Notes: generated by a model not told the origin, from the letters alone. A stretch of DNA of 64,000 nt from Neorhizobium petrolearium (GCF_017873175.1 NZ_JAGGJW010000023.1:1-64000); one strand, 5' to 3'; positions 1 to 9,238 are shown, counted from the stretch's first letter. Translations and numbers: made by a program.

Positions 1-84
1 AAATCGACTTGACGCAGGACCAGATCGACATTCTGCGCGCTCGCGCTCAACGTAATAGACGATCGAGGAAACAGGCATCATGAA

Positions 85-261
85 ATCATTGGTGATGCCA
101 AGATGACCACCGCGCTTCTCGACCGGCTCACCCATCATTGCCACATCCTTGAAACCGGAAACGACAGCTTCCGCTTCAAGAACAGTTCAGCGCATGAACC
201 AAAATCGACAAAGGAGAAACGGAGGAGCTTGACCACCACGACGGACACGAACGATATCTAA
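85..261 (+). pseudogene. istB: IS21-family IstB-like ATPase, 3' remnant
   Basis: One frame ending at TAA 259-261 reads GDAKMTTALLDRLTHH followed by a HILETGNDSFRF segment. This is the C-terminal signature of IstB-type IS21 transposition helper ATPases. The in-frame sequence further upstream does not continue as IstB: it diverges near base 90 and meets an in-frame TGA at 10-12, so Walker A and B are absent here. Bases 3-83 in another frame (LTQDQIDILRARAQR, stop TGA 81-83) may be the tail of a different gene. I read this as an insertion-sequence scar. The window edge prevents a check of what lies further left. Confidence 0.7.
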
Positions 262-279
262 AAGGCGGGTCACTTCTCG

Positions 280-1068
280 GTGCAAATCCCGGGTCAGCTC
301 TCAACGCAAATCAACAGCATCGACGAACGCGAAACCTCGGAAAAGCCTCGCGATTACTATTATTCTGCTCTCTGGTCACCTTACCGGCCCACCATCGTCT
401 ACATAGGGACGATCGCCGTGGGATTGACGATCGTTGAAGCGTCGGAAAAAGTCCTGATGCGGTATATCGGAAACAGCAAGTACATTCGCGAGGCGGATTA
501 TACTCCGCCAAGACGATCGCGATATGCAGCCGACCATACGTGGACAACGACAAAAGAAATCCCGTCTGGCCGTCTAAAGCTCGTGATCTGCTGCCCATAC
601 CATAGCGTGACCTGGCTCGAGGAATGGGTGGAAACTTCCAAATCGTCGCTGAGTGGCCGTATTCCCGAGATTGTCAGACGTATTGAGAAAGCTGCGGAGG
701 AACTAGTTCCGAAACTCCAGGAAGCGGACCGTCAGGCGGAAGTCCGGCATAAGGAATGGCTTGCCGCCGTCGAACGCTCTCAACGCCAGGAGGACAGGCG
801 GAAAGTGGAACAATCGGTCAAGGATAGCCGTGAAGATCTCGCGCAGATAATTCAACGGTGGTCACATGTTATTTCGGTCGAGCGATTCCTAACGGGGGTT
901 GAGCAGCGCGCGAACGAATTGGACCAGGACAGGCGGGGGCAAGTCCTAGAGCGACTAAACATGGCCCGCGACTTCCTCGGCACGCAGGATCCATTGGATT
1001 TCTTCTTGAGTTGGCGAACGCCGGTTGAACGCTATCGCCCCCAGTATCCAGAGGCAGAAAACAATTGA
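280..1068 (+). CDS. Accessory protein, probably N-terminally truncated
   Basis: This 262-residue ORF opens with GTG. It contains an RRSRYAADHTWTTTKEI stretch at about residues 78-94, then a PYHSVTWLEEW segment, then a long charged helical region (about 130-215) rich in Glu, Arg and Gln that looks like coiled coil. The end is DPLDFFLSWRTPVERY. From memory this matches the C-terminal part of a poorly described 350-400 residue accessory family whose N-terminus is a helix-turn-helix (YDLVW.KPM...GISDVAL). That part is absent here. The gene starts 18 bases after the istB remnant, so loss of the 5' end by IS activity is plausible. Function unknown; it may be non-functional. Confidence 0.5.
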   Translation: MQIPGQLSTQINSIDERETSEKPRDYYYSALWSPYRPTIVYIGTIAVGLTIVEASEKVLMRYIGNSKYIREADYTPPRRSRYAADHTWTTTKEIPSGRLKLVICCPYHSVTWLEEWVETSKSSLSGRIPEIVRRIEKAAEELVPKLQEADRQAEVRHKEWLAAVERSQRQEDRRKVEQSVKDSREDLAQIIQRWSHVISVERFLTGVEQRANELDQDRRGQVLERLNMARDFLGTQDPLDFFLSWRTPVERYRPQYPEAENN

Positions 1069-1109
1069 GACCTGAACTCCGATCCTGTGGCGCGATTTCT
1101 GTCGGGCGC

Positions 1110-1364
1110 CATTCTCACCCGCCCGAGTGGTGCTTGTTGAATGGTGCATACGCAGGATTTTGCTTCAACGTGCTTCCGCGTGATCCAACGGGACTGAGCG
1201 TGATGCACAACCATCCGAGCGGCGACCCGACGCCCTCGCGCGCCGATATCGATATGACAAAGACGATCATCGACACCGCCAAACCGCTCGGGATCACGGT
1301 GCATGACCATATCATCATCGGCAAGGACGGGCATGTCAGCCTGAAAGGCCTCAGGCTGATCTGA
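1110..1364 (+). pseudogene. radC: RadC JAB-domain protein remnant, frameshifted
   Basis: From about 1182 to the TGA at 1362-1364 the frame encodes an almost perfect RadC C-terminus: the JAMM metal motif HNHPSGDPTPSRAD, then PLGITVHDHIIIG and GHVSLKGLRLI. The helix normally before it (REVVKRALELSASA in family members) appears in another frame at 1139-1180 as IRRILLQRASA, followed by a stop. A frameshift therefore lies near 1180-1186, and everything N-terminal to the JAB domain is missing. A TTG-started ORF from 1065 spans the piece but has unrelated N-terminal residues. The remnant is convergent with the ABC transporter operon. Confidence 0.8.
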
Positions 1365-1375
1365 TTTCCCGGACG

Positions 1376-3187
1376 TTAGGCCACCTGCACCAGGTGCCCC
1401 GCCGATACCTCACGATATTCCCGTTTCGGCGGCCGGTAATCCATCGGGCGCACGGGGCTCTTCAGTTCGTCGTTGGAAATGCCGCGGCGGATGCCGCGCC
1501 GCGCCGGGTCCGGCACCGGAACGGCAGCCATCAGTTTCTTTGTATAGGGATGTTGCGGGTTCTCGAAGACGGCAGCCCGCGGTCCGATCTCGACGATCTC
1601 GCCGAGATACATCACCGCCACCCGATGGCTCACCCGCTCCACCACCGCCATGTCGTGAGAGATGAACAGGAAGGCGAGGTTCAGGCTCTGCTGCAGGTCG
1701 AGCAAAAGGTTGCAGACCTGCGCCTTGATCGACACGTCGAGCGCCGAGACGCTTTCGTCCGCCACGATCACCTTCGGATCAAGCGACAGCACCCGGGCGA
1801 TAGCAATGCGTTGCCGCTGGCCACCGGAGAATTCGTGCGGATAACGGCTCGCCATGTCGGGTGAAAGCCCCACCTTGCGCAAGAGGTCGGCGGTCTTCTC
1901 CCTCGCCTGCTTCACCGTGCCGAGCCTGTGCTTGATGAACGGCTCGGCGATCGCCTGGCCTACCGTCATGCGGGGGTTGAGCGATGAAAACGGATCCTGG
2001 AAGATCATCTGGATCGTCTTGCGCATATTGCGCAGGCCGAGCTGATCCAGCCGCAGCACATCGTAGCCGTCGAGCGCCACCTCGCCACCGGTCGGCTCGA
2101 TCAACCGCATGATTGAACGGCCGGTCGTCGACTTGCCACAACCGGATTCACCGACCAGTGACAAGGTCTCGCCCTGGAAGAGGTCGAAGGAAATGTTCTC
2201 GACCGCATGCACGGCACCGGTCTGGCGCGCGAAGAGGCCGGAGCGGATCGGAAAGCGGGTGATAAGGTTCTTCACCGCGAGCACCGGCGTCTTGCGCGTA
2301 TCGACAGTGCCCGCGACCTCGGCGGGTTCGGCCGCCTCGCCGGTCGAAACATCGACCACGGGGAAACGCGTCGGCCATTCGCGGTTCCGCATCGAGCCGA
2401 GCCGCGGCACAGCGGAGAGAAGTGCGCGCGTATAGGGATGCTTGCCGCGGTGGAAGATTTCCTCCGTCGGGCCGCTCTCCACCGCCTCGCCCCGGTACAT
2501 GACGATGGTGCGGTCGGCGATCTCGGCGACGACGCCCATATCATGCGTGATGAAGAGGACGGACATGCCCTCTTCTTCCTGCAGCACCTTGATCAGATCG
2601 AGGATCTGTCCCTGAATGGTGACATCAAGCGCCGTTGTCGGTTCGTCGGCGATGAGCAGTTTCGGCCTCGAGGCGAGCGCCATGGCGATCATCACCCGCT
2701 GGCGCATGCCGCCCGAGAACTGGTGCGGGTAATCATCGAAGCGCGCCGAGGCGTTCGGAATGCGCACCTTTTCCAGAAGCCGCACCGTCTCGGCGCGCGC
2801 CTCCTGCTTCGACAGGCCCTTATGGCGGGTCAGCACCTCCGAGATCTGCCGACCGATAGTGAAAATCGGGTTGAGCGAGGTCATCGGCTCCTGGAAGATC
2901 ATCGAGGCATCGTTGCCGCGCACGCCGCGCATCTCCTTCTCGGAGAGCGCCTGCAGATTCTTGCCGGCCAGCAGGATCTTTCCCTCGATGCGGCTCGACC
3001 CCGGCGCGAGCAGCCGCATGATCGAAAGCGAGGTGACGCTCTTGCCGGAGCCGGATTCCCCGACGATCGCCACCGTTTCGCCGGGGCCGACGTCGAAGGA
3101 GATGTCTCGCACGACGCTCTTCCATTCGCCGTCGACCAGGAAGGAGGTCGTGAGGTTCTTGACGGAAAGGACGGGTGTTTCGCTCAT
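1376..3187 (-). CDS. Peptide/glutathione-type ABC transporter, fused double ATPase
   Basis: This 603-residue protein carries two complete ABC cassettes in tandem, as in GsiA or fused DppD-DppF. The first has Walker A GESGSGKS (about 39-46), signature FSGGMRQR and Walker B LLIADEPT. The second has Walker A GESGCGKS (about 353), signature FSGGQRQR and Walker B VIVADES. Each is followed by an oligopeptide-transporter C-terminal extension (HPYTRALLSAVP and HPYTKKLMAAVP). It energises the permease pair encoded upstream. The ATG overlaps the stop of the DUF1028 gene (ATGA, 3184-3187), so the two are translationally coupled. It is the last gene of the importer operon. Confidence 0.95.
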   Translation of the reverse strand: MSETPVLSVKNLTTSFLVDGEWKSVVRDISFDVGPGETVAIVGESGSGKSVTSLSIMRLLAPGSSRIEGKILLAGKNLQALSEKEMRGVRGNDASMIFQEPMTSLNPIFTIGRQISEVLTRHKGLSKQEARAETVRLLEKVRIPNASARFDDYPHQFSGGMRQRVMIAMALASRPKLLIADEPTTALDVTIQGQILDLIKVLQEEEGMSVLFITHDMGVVAEIADRTIVMYRGEAVESGPTEEIFHRGKHPYTRALLSAVPRLGSMRNREWPTRFPVVDVSTGEAAEPAEVAGTVDTRKTPVLAVKNLITRFPIRSGLFARQTGAVHAVENISFDLFQGETLSLVGESGCGKSTTGRSIMRLIEPTGGEVALDGYDVLRLDQLGLRNMRKTIQMIFQDPFSSLNPRMTVGQAIAEPFIKHRLGTVKQAREKTADLLRKVGLSPDMASRYPHEFSGGQRQRIAIARVLSLDPKVIVADESVSALDVSIKAQVCNLLLDLQQSLNLAFLFISHDMAVVERVSHRVAVMYLGEIVEIGPRAAVFENPQHPYTKKLMAAVPVPDPARRGIRRGISNDELKSPVRPMDYRPPKREYREVSAGHLVQVA

Positions 3188-3948
3188 TGGGGCTTCCAGG
3201 GCGTGGCAAAGGAGGCGGAGGGGCGGCCTTCCGCCTCGCGGGCGGCTTCAAGTGCTGCGATCTTCTCGTCGATCACCCGGCGGTCGATCATGCCGTGCGG
3301 GTTCTCGCGGGTCGGCATGGTCTCGGCGACATGCAGGTAACGCTCCTGCGCCACCGCGTAGAGCCGCCGCAGTTCATGCAGCGGATCGGCATGATCGTCG
3401 GCGTGGATGCGCAGCCACGGATAATCCTGGTCGCGATAGATAACCATGGCGGCGGATTGCTTGCCCCGCTTGTCGCCGCCGGCCGCCTCGCCCGCGTCCA
3501 TGGCATCGAGCAGCCGTTCGGCAAGCGGCGCGCCGACCGCCGCCCTCTCCTTGTAGACGCGCAGCGTCTCGGCGATCACCTGCGGCCCCGCCAGCATGTT
3601 GCCAGCGACGGACACATTGTCGTCCACCAGATGGCCGGCCCAGTCGACGCAGTTCTCGCCGGTATAGGCGGCGTTGCGGCCGCTCGCGTCGATCAGGTGG
3701 AACTGGCGCTGCCGCCGTCCGTCATCGCGGGCCGTCAGCGTCCCGATGATCTCTTCCGGCAACTTTCCCTCTTCGAGCAGTTTTAGCCCCTCCGTACCGT
3801 AGAGCGGACTGACGAAGGCTTGGGTAGCGACCGCGCCCACCCTGCCCCTGATATGCGGCACGGCGGCACCGACGGCGAAGAAGCGGCTCGCGACGGCAAT
3901 CCCCAGATGACCCGTTTGCGGGTCGCGTGCGACGATCGACCAGGTCAT
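3184..3948 (-). CDS. DUF1028 family Ntn-hydrolase-like protein
   Basis: This 254-residue protein begins MTWSIVARDPQTGHLGIAV, then VGAVATQAFVSPLYG, then the LLEEGKLPEEI and TGENCVDWAGH segments. That is the DUF1028 pattern, a family assigned to the N-terminal nucleophile hydrolase superfamily, with no established substrate to my knowledge. No signal peptide is visible, so it should be cytoplasmic. The start lies 3 bases after the gamma-glutamyltransferase stop, and the end overlaps the ABC ATPase start. Its place inside a peptide importer operon beside another Ntn-hydrolase suggests that it acts on the imported amide compound. This role is inference. Confidence 0.85.
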   Translation of the reverse strand: MTWSIVARDPQTGHLGIAVASRFFAVGAAVPHIRGRVGAVATQAFVSPLYGTEGLKLLEEGKLPEEIIGTLTARDDGRRQRQFHLIDASGRNAAYTGENCVDWAGHLVDDNVSVAGNMLAGPQVIAETLRVYKERAAVGAPLAERLLDAMDAGEAAGGDKRGKQSAAMVIYRDQDYPWLRIHADDHADPLHELRRLYAVAQERYLHVAETMPTRENPHGMIDRRVIDEKIAALEAAREAEGRPSASFATPWKPQ

Positions 3949-3951
3949 GGA

Positions 3952-5736
3952 CTACCTCCCCACCGCATAGGCTTGCATCAGGCGCGGCGTCGCCGCTGCC
4001 CGCATCAGGCCGTCTGCATCGCGGCGGGCGGCGGTCAGACGACCAACGCTCCAGGGATCGGCGACGGTGATCTGGTGGCCGCGGCGGCGCAGTTCGTCCA
4101 GGACCTCGGCGCCGATATTGCTTTCCACCATGATGTTTCCCGGCTGGCTGGTGCGCGGATAGAAAGAGCCCGGGAAGTGCGTTGTGTGGAAGAGCGGCAT
4201 GTCGATCGCCGCCTGCAAGTTCTTCTTGTAGTGGACGTACCGCAGGAAGAACGGCAGTTGCCACTGGTCCTGCTGATCGCCGCCGGGCGTGCCGAAAACC
4301 AGTGTCGGCCGGCCCTGGTGCAGCGCAAGCGATGGCGTCAGCGTGGTGCGCGGCCGCTTGCCCGGTGCGAGCGAGGTCGGCAGGCCGGGCTTCAACCAGA
4401 ACATCTGGGCACGCGAATTCAGTGCGAAACCAAGGCCGGGCACGATCGGCGAAGACTGCAGCCAGCCACCGGACGGGGTGGTCGAGACCATGTTGCCCCA
4501 GCGGTCGATGACGTCGATATGTACCGTGTCGCCGCGCTTTTCGGTGAGGTGCGACATGGTCGGCTCGTAAACAGCCCCCTTGCCGCTTACTTTCGCCAGC
4601 ATCGCCATCGTCAGGTCGAACTGGTTATCGTAACCCGGCACGCGGCCGGGGCGGAGTTCAAGCGAGGCTTCCTTGGTGATCAGCTTGCGGCGCTCGGCGT
4701 TGTAGCCTTCCGACAGCAGGTATTCGGTCGGGATCTGGGCAAAGTCCGGATCGCCGTAATAGACCTCGCGGTCGGCATAGGCGAGCTTCATGGCTTCCAC
4801 CACCACATGCACGAAATCCGGGCCGGCCGGGTCCATCGACGACAGGTCGAAACCCTTCAGGAGCGCCAGCGATTGCAGCAAGACCGGTCCCTGCCCCCAG
4901 GCCGGCGTCTTGGCGACGGTCCAGTCGTGGTAATCATAGGTCTGCGGTGCCTCGACGGTGGCACTCCAGTTCGCCATGTCGTCGGCGTTGAGAACGCCCT
5001 TATGCCTGGCGCCGCTCGCATCCATCACCGCGGTGGTGCTGACATACTTGTCGATCGCCTCCGCCACGAAGCCGCGGTAGAAGGCGTCGCGGGCAGCCTC
5101 GATCTGGTTTTCGCGGCCGGTCTTCGCCTCGGCCTCGGCAATGATGCGCTTCCAGGTTTCGGCAAGGACCGGGTTCCTGAAATTCGCCTGCGGCTCGGGT
5201 GCGGCGCCGCCCGGCAGCCAGGTCGCATAGGAGGTCGGCCATTCCTTCTCGAAGAAGCCGGCGAGCCCCTTGATGGTGGCGGAAACACGGGCAAGCACCG
5301 GATGGCCGTTTTCGGCGTAGTAGATCGCCGGCTCCAGCACTTCGCGAATGCTCATCGTGCCATAGTCACGCAGCATCAGCATCCAGCCGTCGAAGGCGCC
5401 CGGGATGACGGTCGCGAGCAGCCCGTCGCCGGGGATTAGCGTCAGGCCTTCCGACGTGTAATGCTCGATCGTCGCGCCGGCCGGCGCCGGCCCCTGCGCG
5501 CAGATGACCTCGACCTTGTCTTTTCTGCTCGAATAGAAGACGGCCGGCATGTCACCGCCCGGACCGCAGAGATGCGGCTCGACGATCTGCAGAACGAAGC
5601 CGGTCGCAACCGCCGCATCGAAGGCATTGCCGCCCTTTTCCAGGATCGCCATGCCGACAGCGGATGCGATCCAGTGGGTGGAGGTGACGACGCCGAACGT
5701 GCCGAGGATTTCGGGCCGTGTGGTGAATTCGGTCAT
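3952..5736 (-). CDS. Gamma-glutamyltransferase family protein, cytoplasmic form
   Basis: This 594-residue protein has the GGT fold pattern. The N-terminal segment contains GNAFDAAVATGFVLQIVEPHLCGPGGD, split here as GNAFDAAVATGF and VEPHLCGPGGD. The autoprocessing nucleophile is expected at Thr404, in GDTVHIDVIDRWGNMVST. A PRTTLTPSLALHQGRP segment and a GGDQQDQWQ motif follow near the C-terminus. GGTs cleave gamma-glutamyl bonds and mature by autocatalysis. E. coli Ggt is periplasmic, but this protein starts MTEFTTRPEILGTFG with no signal peptide. It is read after the two permease genes (21-base gap) and before DUF1028. True substrate unknown. Confidence 0.9.
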   Translation of the reverse strand: MTEFTTRPEILGTFGVVTSTHWIASAVGMAILEKGGNAFDAAVATGFVLQIVEPHLCGPGGDMPAVFYSSRKDKVEVICAQGPAPAGATIEHYTSEGLTLIPGDGLLATVIPGAFDGWMLMLRDYGTMSIREVLEPAIYYAENGHPVLARVSATIKGLAGFFEKEWPTSYATWLPGGAAPEPQANFRNPVLAETWKRIIAEAEAKTGRENQIEAARDAFYRGFVAEAIDKYVSTTAVMDASGARHKGVLNADDMANWSATVEAPQTYDYHDWTVAKTPAWGQGPVLLQSLALLKGFDLSSMDPAGPDFVHVVVEAMKLAYADREVYYGDPDFAQIPTEYLLSEGYNAERRKLITKEASLELRPGRVPGYDNQFDLTMAMLAKVSGKGAVYEPTMSHLTEKRGDTVHIDVIDRWGNMVSTTPSGGWLQSSPIVPGLGFALNSRAQMFWLKPGLPTSLAPGKRPRTTLTPSLALHQGRPTLVFGTPGGDQQDQWQLPFFLRYVHYKKNLQAAIDMPLFHTTHFPGSFYPRTSQPGNIMVESNIGAEVLDELRRRGHQITVADPWSVGRLTAARRDADGLMRAAATPRLMQAYAVGR

Positions 5737-5757
5737 AATATCGATATTCCTTTCAAA

Positions 5758-6633
5758 TCAGGATTCACGCGGGTCGAGCGCGTCACGCAGACCGTCGCCG
5801 AGCAGATTGAAGCCGATGACGACGAGGAAGATGGCCGCGCCGGGCCACATCGCCATCCACGGCGCCTGGGTGAGAAAATTCTTGGCGACGTTCAGCATCG
5901 AACCCCAGGAGGGCGCCGGCGGCTGCTGGCCGAGGCCGAGGAAGGACAGGCTGGCCTCGGCTATGATGGCGGTCGCCACCGTCAGCGTCGCCTGCACGAT
6001 GATCGGTGCGAAGACGTTCGGCAGGATGTAACGAACCATGATCTCCACATGGTTCAGGCCGACGGCACGCGCGCCTTCGACATAATCTTCAGTCTTTACC
6101 GCAAGCACCTGGCCACGGGTCAGCCGCACGAAGATCGGCATGGCCGAAAGCCCGATGGCGATCATCGCATTCATCAGGCTCGGGCCCAGGAAGGCGGCGA
6201 GCGCGATCGCCATGATCAGGAACGGCATGGCGAGCAGCGCCTCGGTGATGCGCGAGATCACCATATCCACCCAGCCGCCGAAATAACCGGAAACGAGGCC
6301 GAAGGGCACGCCGATCACGACGGCGATCGCCACCGAGACGACGCCGGCCATCAGCGATGCCTGCGCACCCCAGATCATCCGGGAGAGGATATCACGGCCG
6401 AGATCGTCGGTGCCGAGCCAGTACGCCGCGGACGGCGCCTTGCGGATCGCCGACCAGCTCGTGGCGATCGGATCGATGATCGGCAGGATCGGGGCGGCGA
6501 CCGCCAGAATGGCGAAGAAAAGAACGATTGCCGCGCCGACGAGCGAGCTTCTGTTTCGCTTCATCTTGCGCCAGGCGCGGCTTTCCCCGCGCTTTGCCAC
6601 CGTTATGGACGGCACTTGATCGATCGTGGTCAT
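5758..6633 (-). CDS. ABC transporter permease, DppC/GsiD type
   Basis: This 291-residue inner-membrane permease begins MTTIDQVPSITVAKRGESRA. It has an N-terminal membrane anchor (LVGAAIVLFFAILAVAAPI), a LGTDDLGRDILSRMIWGAQ motif typical of the OppC/DppC N-terminal region, and the EAA-loop signature EGARAVGLNHVEIM...ILPN. I chose the ATG at 6633, which overlaps the stop of the upstream permease (ATGA, 6630-6633), over a longer frame reaching 6717 that runs inside that gene. It forms the heterodimeric channel with the next gene. Confidence 0.95.
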   Translation of the reverse strand: MTTIDQVPSITVAKRGESRAWRKMKRNRSSLVGAAIVLFFAILAVAAPILPIIDPIATSWSAIRKAPSAAYWLGTDDLGRDILSRMIWGAQASLMAGVVSVAIAVVIGVPFGLVSGYFGGWVDMVISRITEALLAMPFLIMAIALAAFLGPSLMNAMIAIGLSAMPIFVRLTRGQVLAVKTEDYVEGARAVGLNHVEIMVRYILPNVFAPIIVQATLTVATAIIAEASLSFLGLGQQPPAPSWGSMLNVAKNFLTQAPWMAMWPGAAIFLVVIGFNLLGDGLRDALDPRES

Positions 6634-7577
6634 AGCGTTGCCCTCAGACGCGGATTGAGCAGAACGTAGAGAACGTCCGCGATGAGATTCATGAGGATGA
6701 AGCCAACGGCCGTGCACAGCACGACGCCCTGCACCACCGCGTAGTCGCGGTTGAAGACGGCATCGACGATCAGCTTGCCGAAACCCGGAATGGTGAAGAT
6801 CTGTTCTGTCAGGACCGCGCCAGCAAGCAGCTCGCCGAAAAGCAGCGCCGAGAGCGTGACGACGGGAAGCAGCGCATTGCGGAAACTATGGCTCAGGACG
6901 ACCTCGCGGGGCGAAAGCCCCTTGGCGCGGGCGGTGCGGATATAATCGGCGCTCATGACGCCCACCATGGCGGAGCGCGTATGGCGCATGAGCTGGGCTG
7001 CGAGCGCGGTGCCGAGCACAAAGGCCGGCATGATCATGGTCTGTAGAGAGCGCACGGGGTCGACAAAAATCGACTCGTAACCGGAGGCCGGCAACCAGCC
7101 GAGATTGACCGAGATCAGCAGGATCAGCATGATTCCGAGCCAGAAATTCGGGATCGACAGCCCGGAAAGCGCGAAGATGTTCGCGATATAGTCGAGGGCC
7201 GTATTCTTCTTGACGGCGGCCAGGATGCCGGCCGGTATGCCGATCACGAAGGCGATGATCATCGACATGACAGCAAGCTGAATGGTCACCGGCAACTTCT
7301 GCAGGATGAGTTCGAGCACCGGTTGATTGGTTCTCAGTGAAATCCCGAAATCGCCCTGCACGATGCCGCCGAGCCAGCGGACATACTGCACCGGCACGGG
7401 ATCGTTCAGATGGTATTTCTCGCGCAGGAATTCGATCACCGCCGGATCACGCTCCTCCCCGGCCATGGCGAGAATCGGATCGCCGGGTAAGAGCTTCTGC
7501 AGCGAAAAGACGAAGACGGAGATGATCAGCAGGGTCGGGATGGCGACCAGCAGACGCTTTCCAATATAGACAGGCAT
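6630..7577 (-). CDS. ABC transporter permease, DppB/GsiC type
   Basis: This 315-residue inner-membrane permease begins MPVYIGKRLLVAIPTLLIIS, typical of DppB/OppB. It carries the KLLPGDPILAMAGEE segment, a FGISLRTNQPV region and an EAA loop (RTARAKGLSPREVVLSHSFRN). The ATG at 7577 gives the usual family N-terminus; the extra 25 codons to 7652 are not family-like and cover the hairpin downstream of the binding-protein gene. It pairs with the DppC-type permease encoded directly downstream with a 4-base overlap. Confidence 0.95.
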   Translation of the reverse strand: MPVYIGKRLLVAIPTLLIISVFVFSLQKLLPGDPILAMAGEERDPAVIEFLREKYHLNDPVPVQYVRWLGGIVQGDFGISLRTNQPVLELILQKLPVTIQLAVMSMIIAFVIGIPAGILAAVKKNTALDYIANIFALSGLSIPNFWLGIMLILLISVNLGWLPASGYESIFVDPVRSLQTMIMPAFVLGTALAAQLMRHTRSAMVGVMSADYIRTARAKGLSPREVVLSHSFRNALLPVVTLSALLFGELLAGAVLTEQIFTIPGFGKLIVDAVFNRDYAVVQGVVLCTAVGFILMNLIADVLYVLLNPRLRATL

Positions 7578-7623
7578 GATGCCGTCCCTTGTTGAAGTAT
7601 GCGTTTCAAAGGTGCGAGGGAAA

Positions 7624-7653
7624 GGTGCCGCACGGGAATCCCCGCGCGGCACC
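7624..7653 (-). repeat. Intercistronic hairpin after the binding-protein gene
   Basis: Arms GGTGCCGC and GCGGCACC flank a GC-rich loop in the 82-base gap between the binding-protein stop (7660) and the permease start (7577). There is no U-run. Hairpins at this position often protect the binding-protein part of an ABC operon mRNA and so give more binding protein than permease. That role is inferred here. Confidence 0.6.
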
Positions 7654-7659
7654 GGCAGA

Positions 7660-9171
7660 TCAGCCTTCTTTCTTGATGCCTTGCAGGCGGATCATCCCGT
7701 CGGGGCTCGGCACAAAGCCGCTGACGCTGTTCTTGTAAGCCCAGATCCATGACTGGTGGCCGAGATAGATGACCGGCAGTTCGTCGTTCAGGATGGCGGT
7801 CGCCGCGTCGTACTTCTCCTTGCGGATCGCATCGTCGGTCGAGGCGCGCGCCTCGTTGAGCAGCTTGTCGACTTCCGGGTTGCAGTATTTGGTATCGTTG
7901 ATGCCACCCTTGCAGGTGACGAACTGATGGATATTGCCGTCGGGATCGACGCGGCCGGACCAGTCGGAGCGGCTGAGCTGGTAGTTGCCACGGGTCTGCT
8001 CGTCGAGCAGGGTCGCAAATTCCGTCGACTTCAGGCTGACGTCGAAACCGGCTTCCGCCACCATCGACTGGACGATCTGCATCATCTGCTGGGCGACCGG
8101 GTTGTTCGGAATCTGCATCTCGATCGGCACACGGTCGAAGCCGGCTTCCTTGATCAAGGCCTTGGCCTTTTCGACATCGCGCGCCGGGACCGGAATCGCT
8201 TTGTTGAACCACGGGCTGTTCGGCGGGAAAGGCTGGTTGCCGCCGACGGCCGTGCCTTCATAGACGATCTGGGTCAGGGCATCGCGATCAATCGCCAGCG
8301 AGAAGGCCTGGCGCAGGCGCTTGTCCTTGCCGAACGGATTGTCGGCGCGCGGGCCGTTGCCGATGTTCGCATAAAGCGCCATGTAACCGATGTTGACGAC
8401 GGCATCATATTTCAGGCCGGAATCCCCCTTGACGGACGCAACATCCGTTGGCGCCAGACGCTCGATGAAATCGAGGTCGCCGGAACGCAGGTTGGCGAGG
8501 CGAACGGTCGTGTCCGGAATCGGGAGGTAGGTGACCTTATCGATGAAGATCTTGTCCTTGTCCCAGTAATCGGCGAACTTTTCGAGTACGATGCGGTCCT
8601 GCTGGACGCGCTCGACAAATTTGAACGGGCCGGCGCAGGCGGGCTTGGAGCCGAAATTGGCGCCGAGTTCCTTGGCAGCCGTCGGCGAGACGATCATGCC
8701 CGCGCGGTCGGAAAGCTGGGCGAGCAGCGTCACGTCGGGGGCCTTCAGCGTAAACTTGACTTCCAGCGGGCCGGTCGCCTCGACCTTTTCCACCGAGGAG
8801 AGCTCGCTCTTGCGTCGGGATTCGGGCAGCGTCATGTTGCGTTCGATCGTGGCGACCACGGCAGCCGCATCGAGCGGCGTTTCGTCATGGAACTTGACGC
8901 CCTCGCGGATCTTCATCGTCAGTTCCTTGCCGTCGGCGGACCAATTCCATTCGGTCGCAAGCTGCGGAACGATTTTCAGATCCGGGGAGACATCGACCAG
9001 CTTGTCGCACATGGCGGTGTAGACGATGCGGCCCACGAAGGTGCGGGACTGGGCGGGGTCGAGAACATCCGCATCGTCCTGTAGACCGATACGGAGTTCG
9101 GCGGACATGGCCGGAAGAGCAAACAGCGCGCCGGCAAGCAACGCTGTCGTCAGCTTGGCAAGTCGTTTCAT
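7660..9171 (-). CDS. Peptide-type ABC transporter substrate-binding protein (family 5)
   Basis: This 503-residue SBP_bac_5 protein has a clear Sec signal peptide (MKRLAKLTTALLAGALFALP, cleavage after AMSA), so it is periplasmic. Family hallmarks are LRIGLQDDADVLDPAQS near the mature N-terminus, ATEWNWSADGKELTMKIREGVKFHD at about 70-95 (given here in outline), and RQAFSLAIDRDAL in the middle. Homologues bind di- or oligopeptides, glutathione and related ligands; the residues seen do not fix the ligand. It is the first structural gene of the operon and is preceded by the regulator gene with a 67-base gap. Confidence 0.95.
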   Translation of the reverse strand: MKRLAKLTTALLAGALFALPAMSAELRIGLQDDADVLDPAQSRTFVGRIVYTAMCDKLVDVSPDLKIVPQLATEWNWSADGKELTMKIREGVKFHDETPLDAAAVVATIERNMTLPESRRKSELSSVEKVEATGPLEVKFTLKAPDVTLLAQLSDRAGMIVSPTAAKELGANFGSKPACAGPFKFVERVQQDRIVLEKFADYWDKDKIFIDKVTYLPIPDTTVRLANLRSGDLDFIERLAPTDVASVKGDSGLKYDAVVNIGYMALYANIGNGPRADNPFGKDKRLRQAFSLAIDRDALTQIVYEGTAVGGNQPFPPNSPWFNKAIPVPARDVEKAKALIKEAGFDRVPIEMQIPNNPVAQQMMQIVQSMVAEAGFDVSLKSTEFATLLDEQTRGNYQLSRSDWSGRVDPDGNIHQFVTCKGGINDTKYCNPEVDKLLNEARASTDDAIRKEKYDAATAILNDELPVIYLGHQSWIWAYKNSVSGFVPSPDGMIRLQGIKKEG

Positions 9172-9238
9172 ATGGTCATTCCTCTCTTTTGGTTTTCTGA
9201 TTCCTGTTTTTCTGCTGTCCGGCTTGGCTGCCGGCTTC

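Noticed and set aside
3820..5439. 539-codon plus-strand frame opposite the GGT and DUF1028 genes
   Set aside because: It is an antisense shadow of GC-rich coding DNA; the minus-strand genes have clear family motifs and the plus frame has none.
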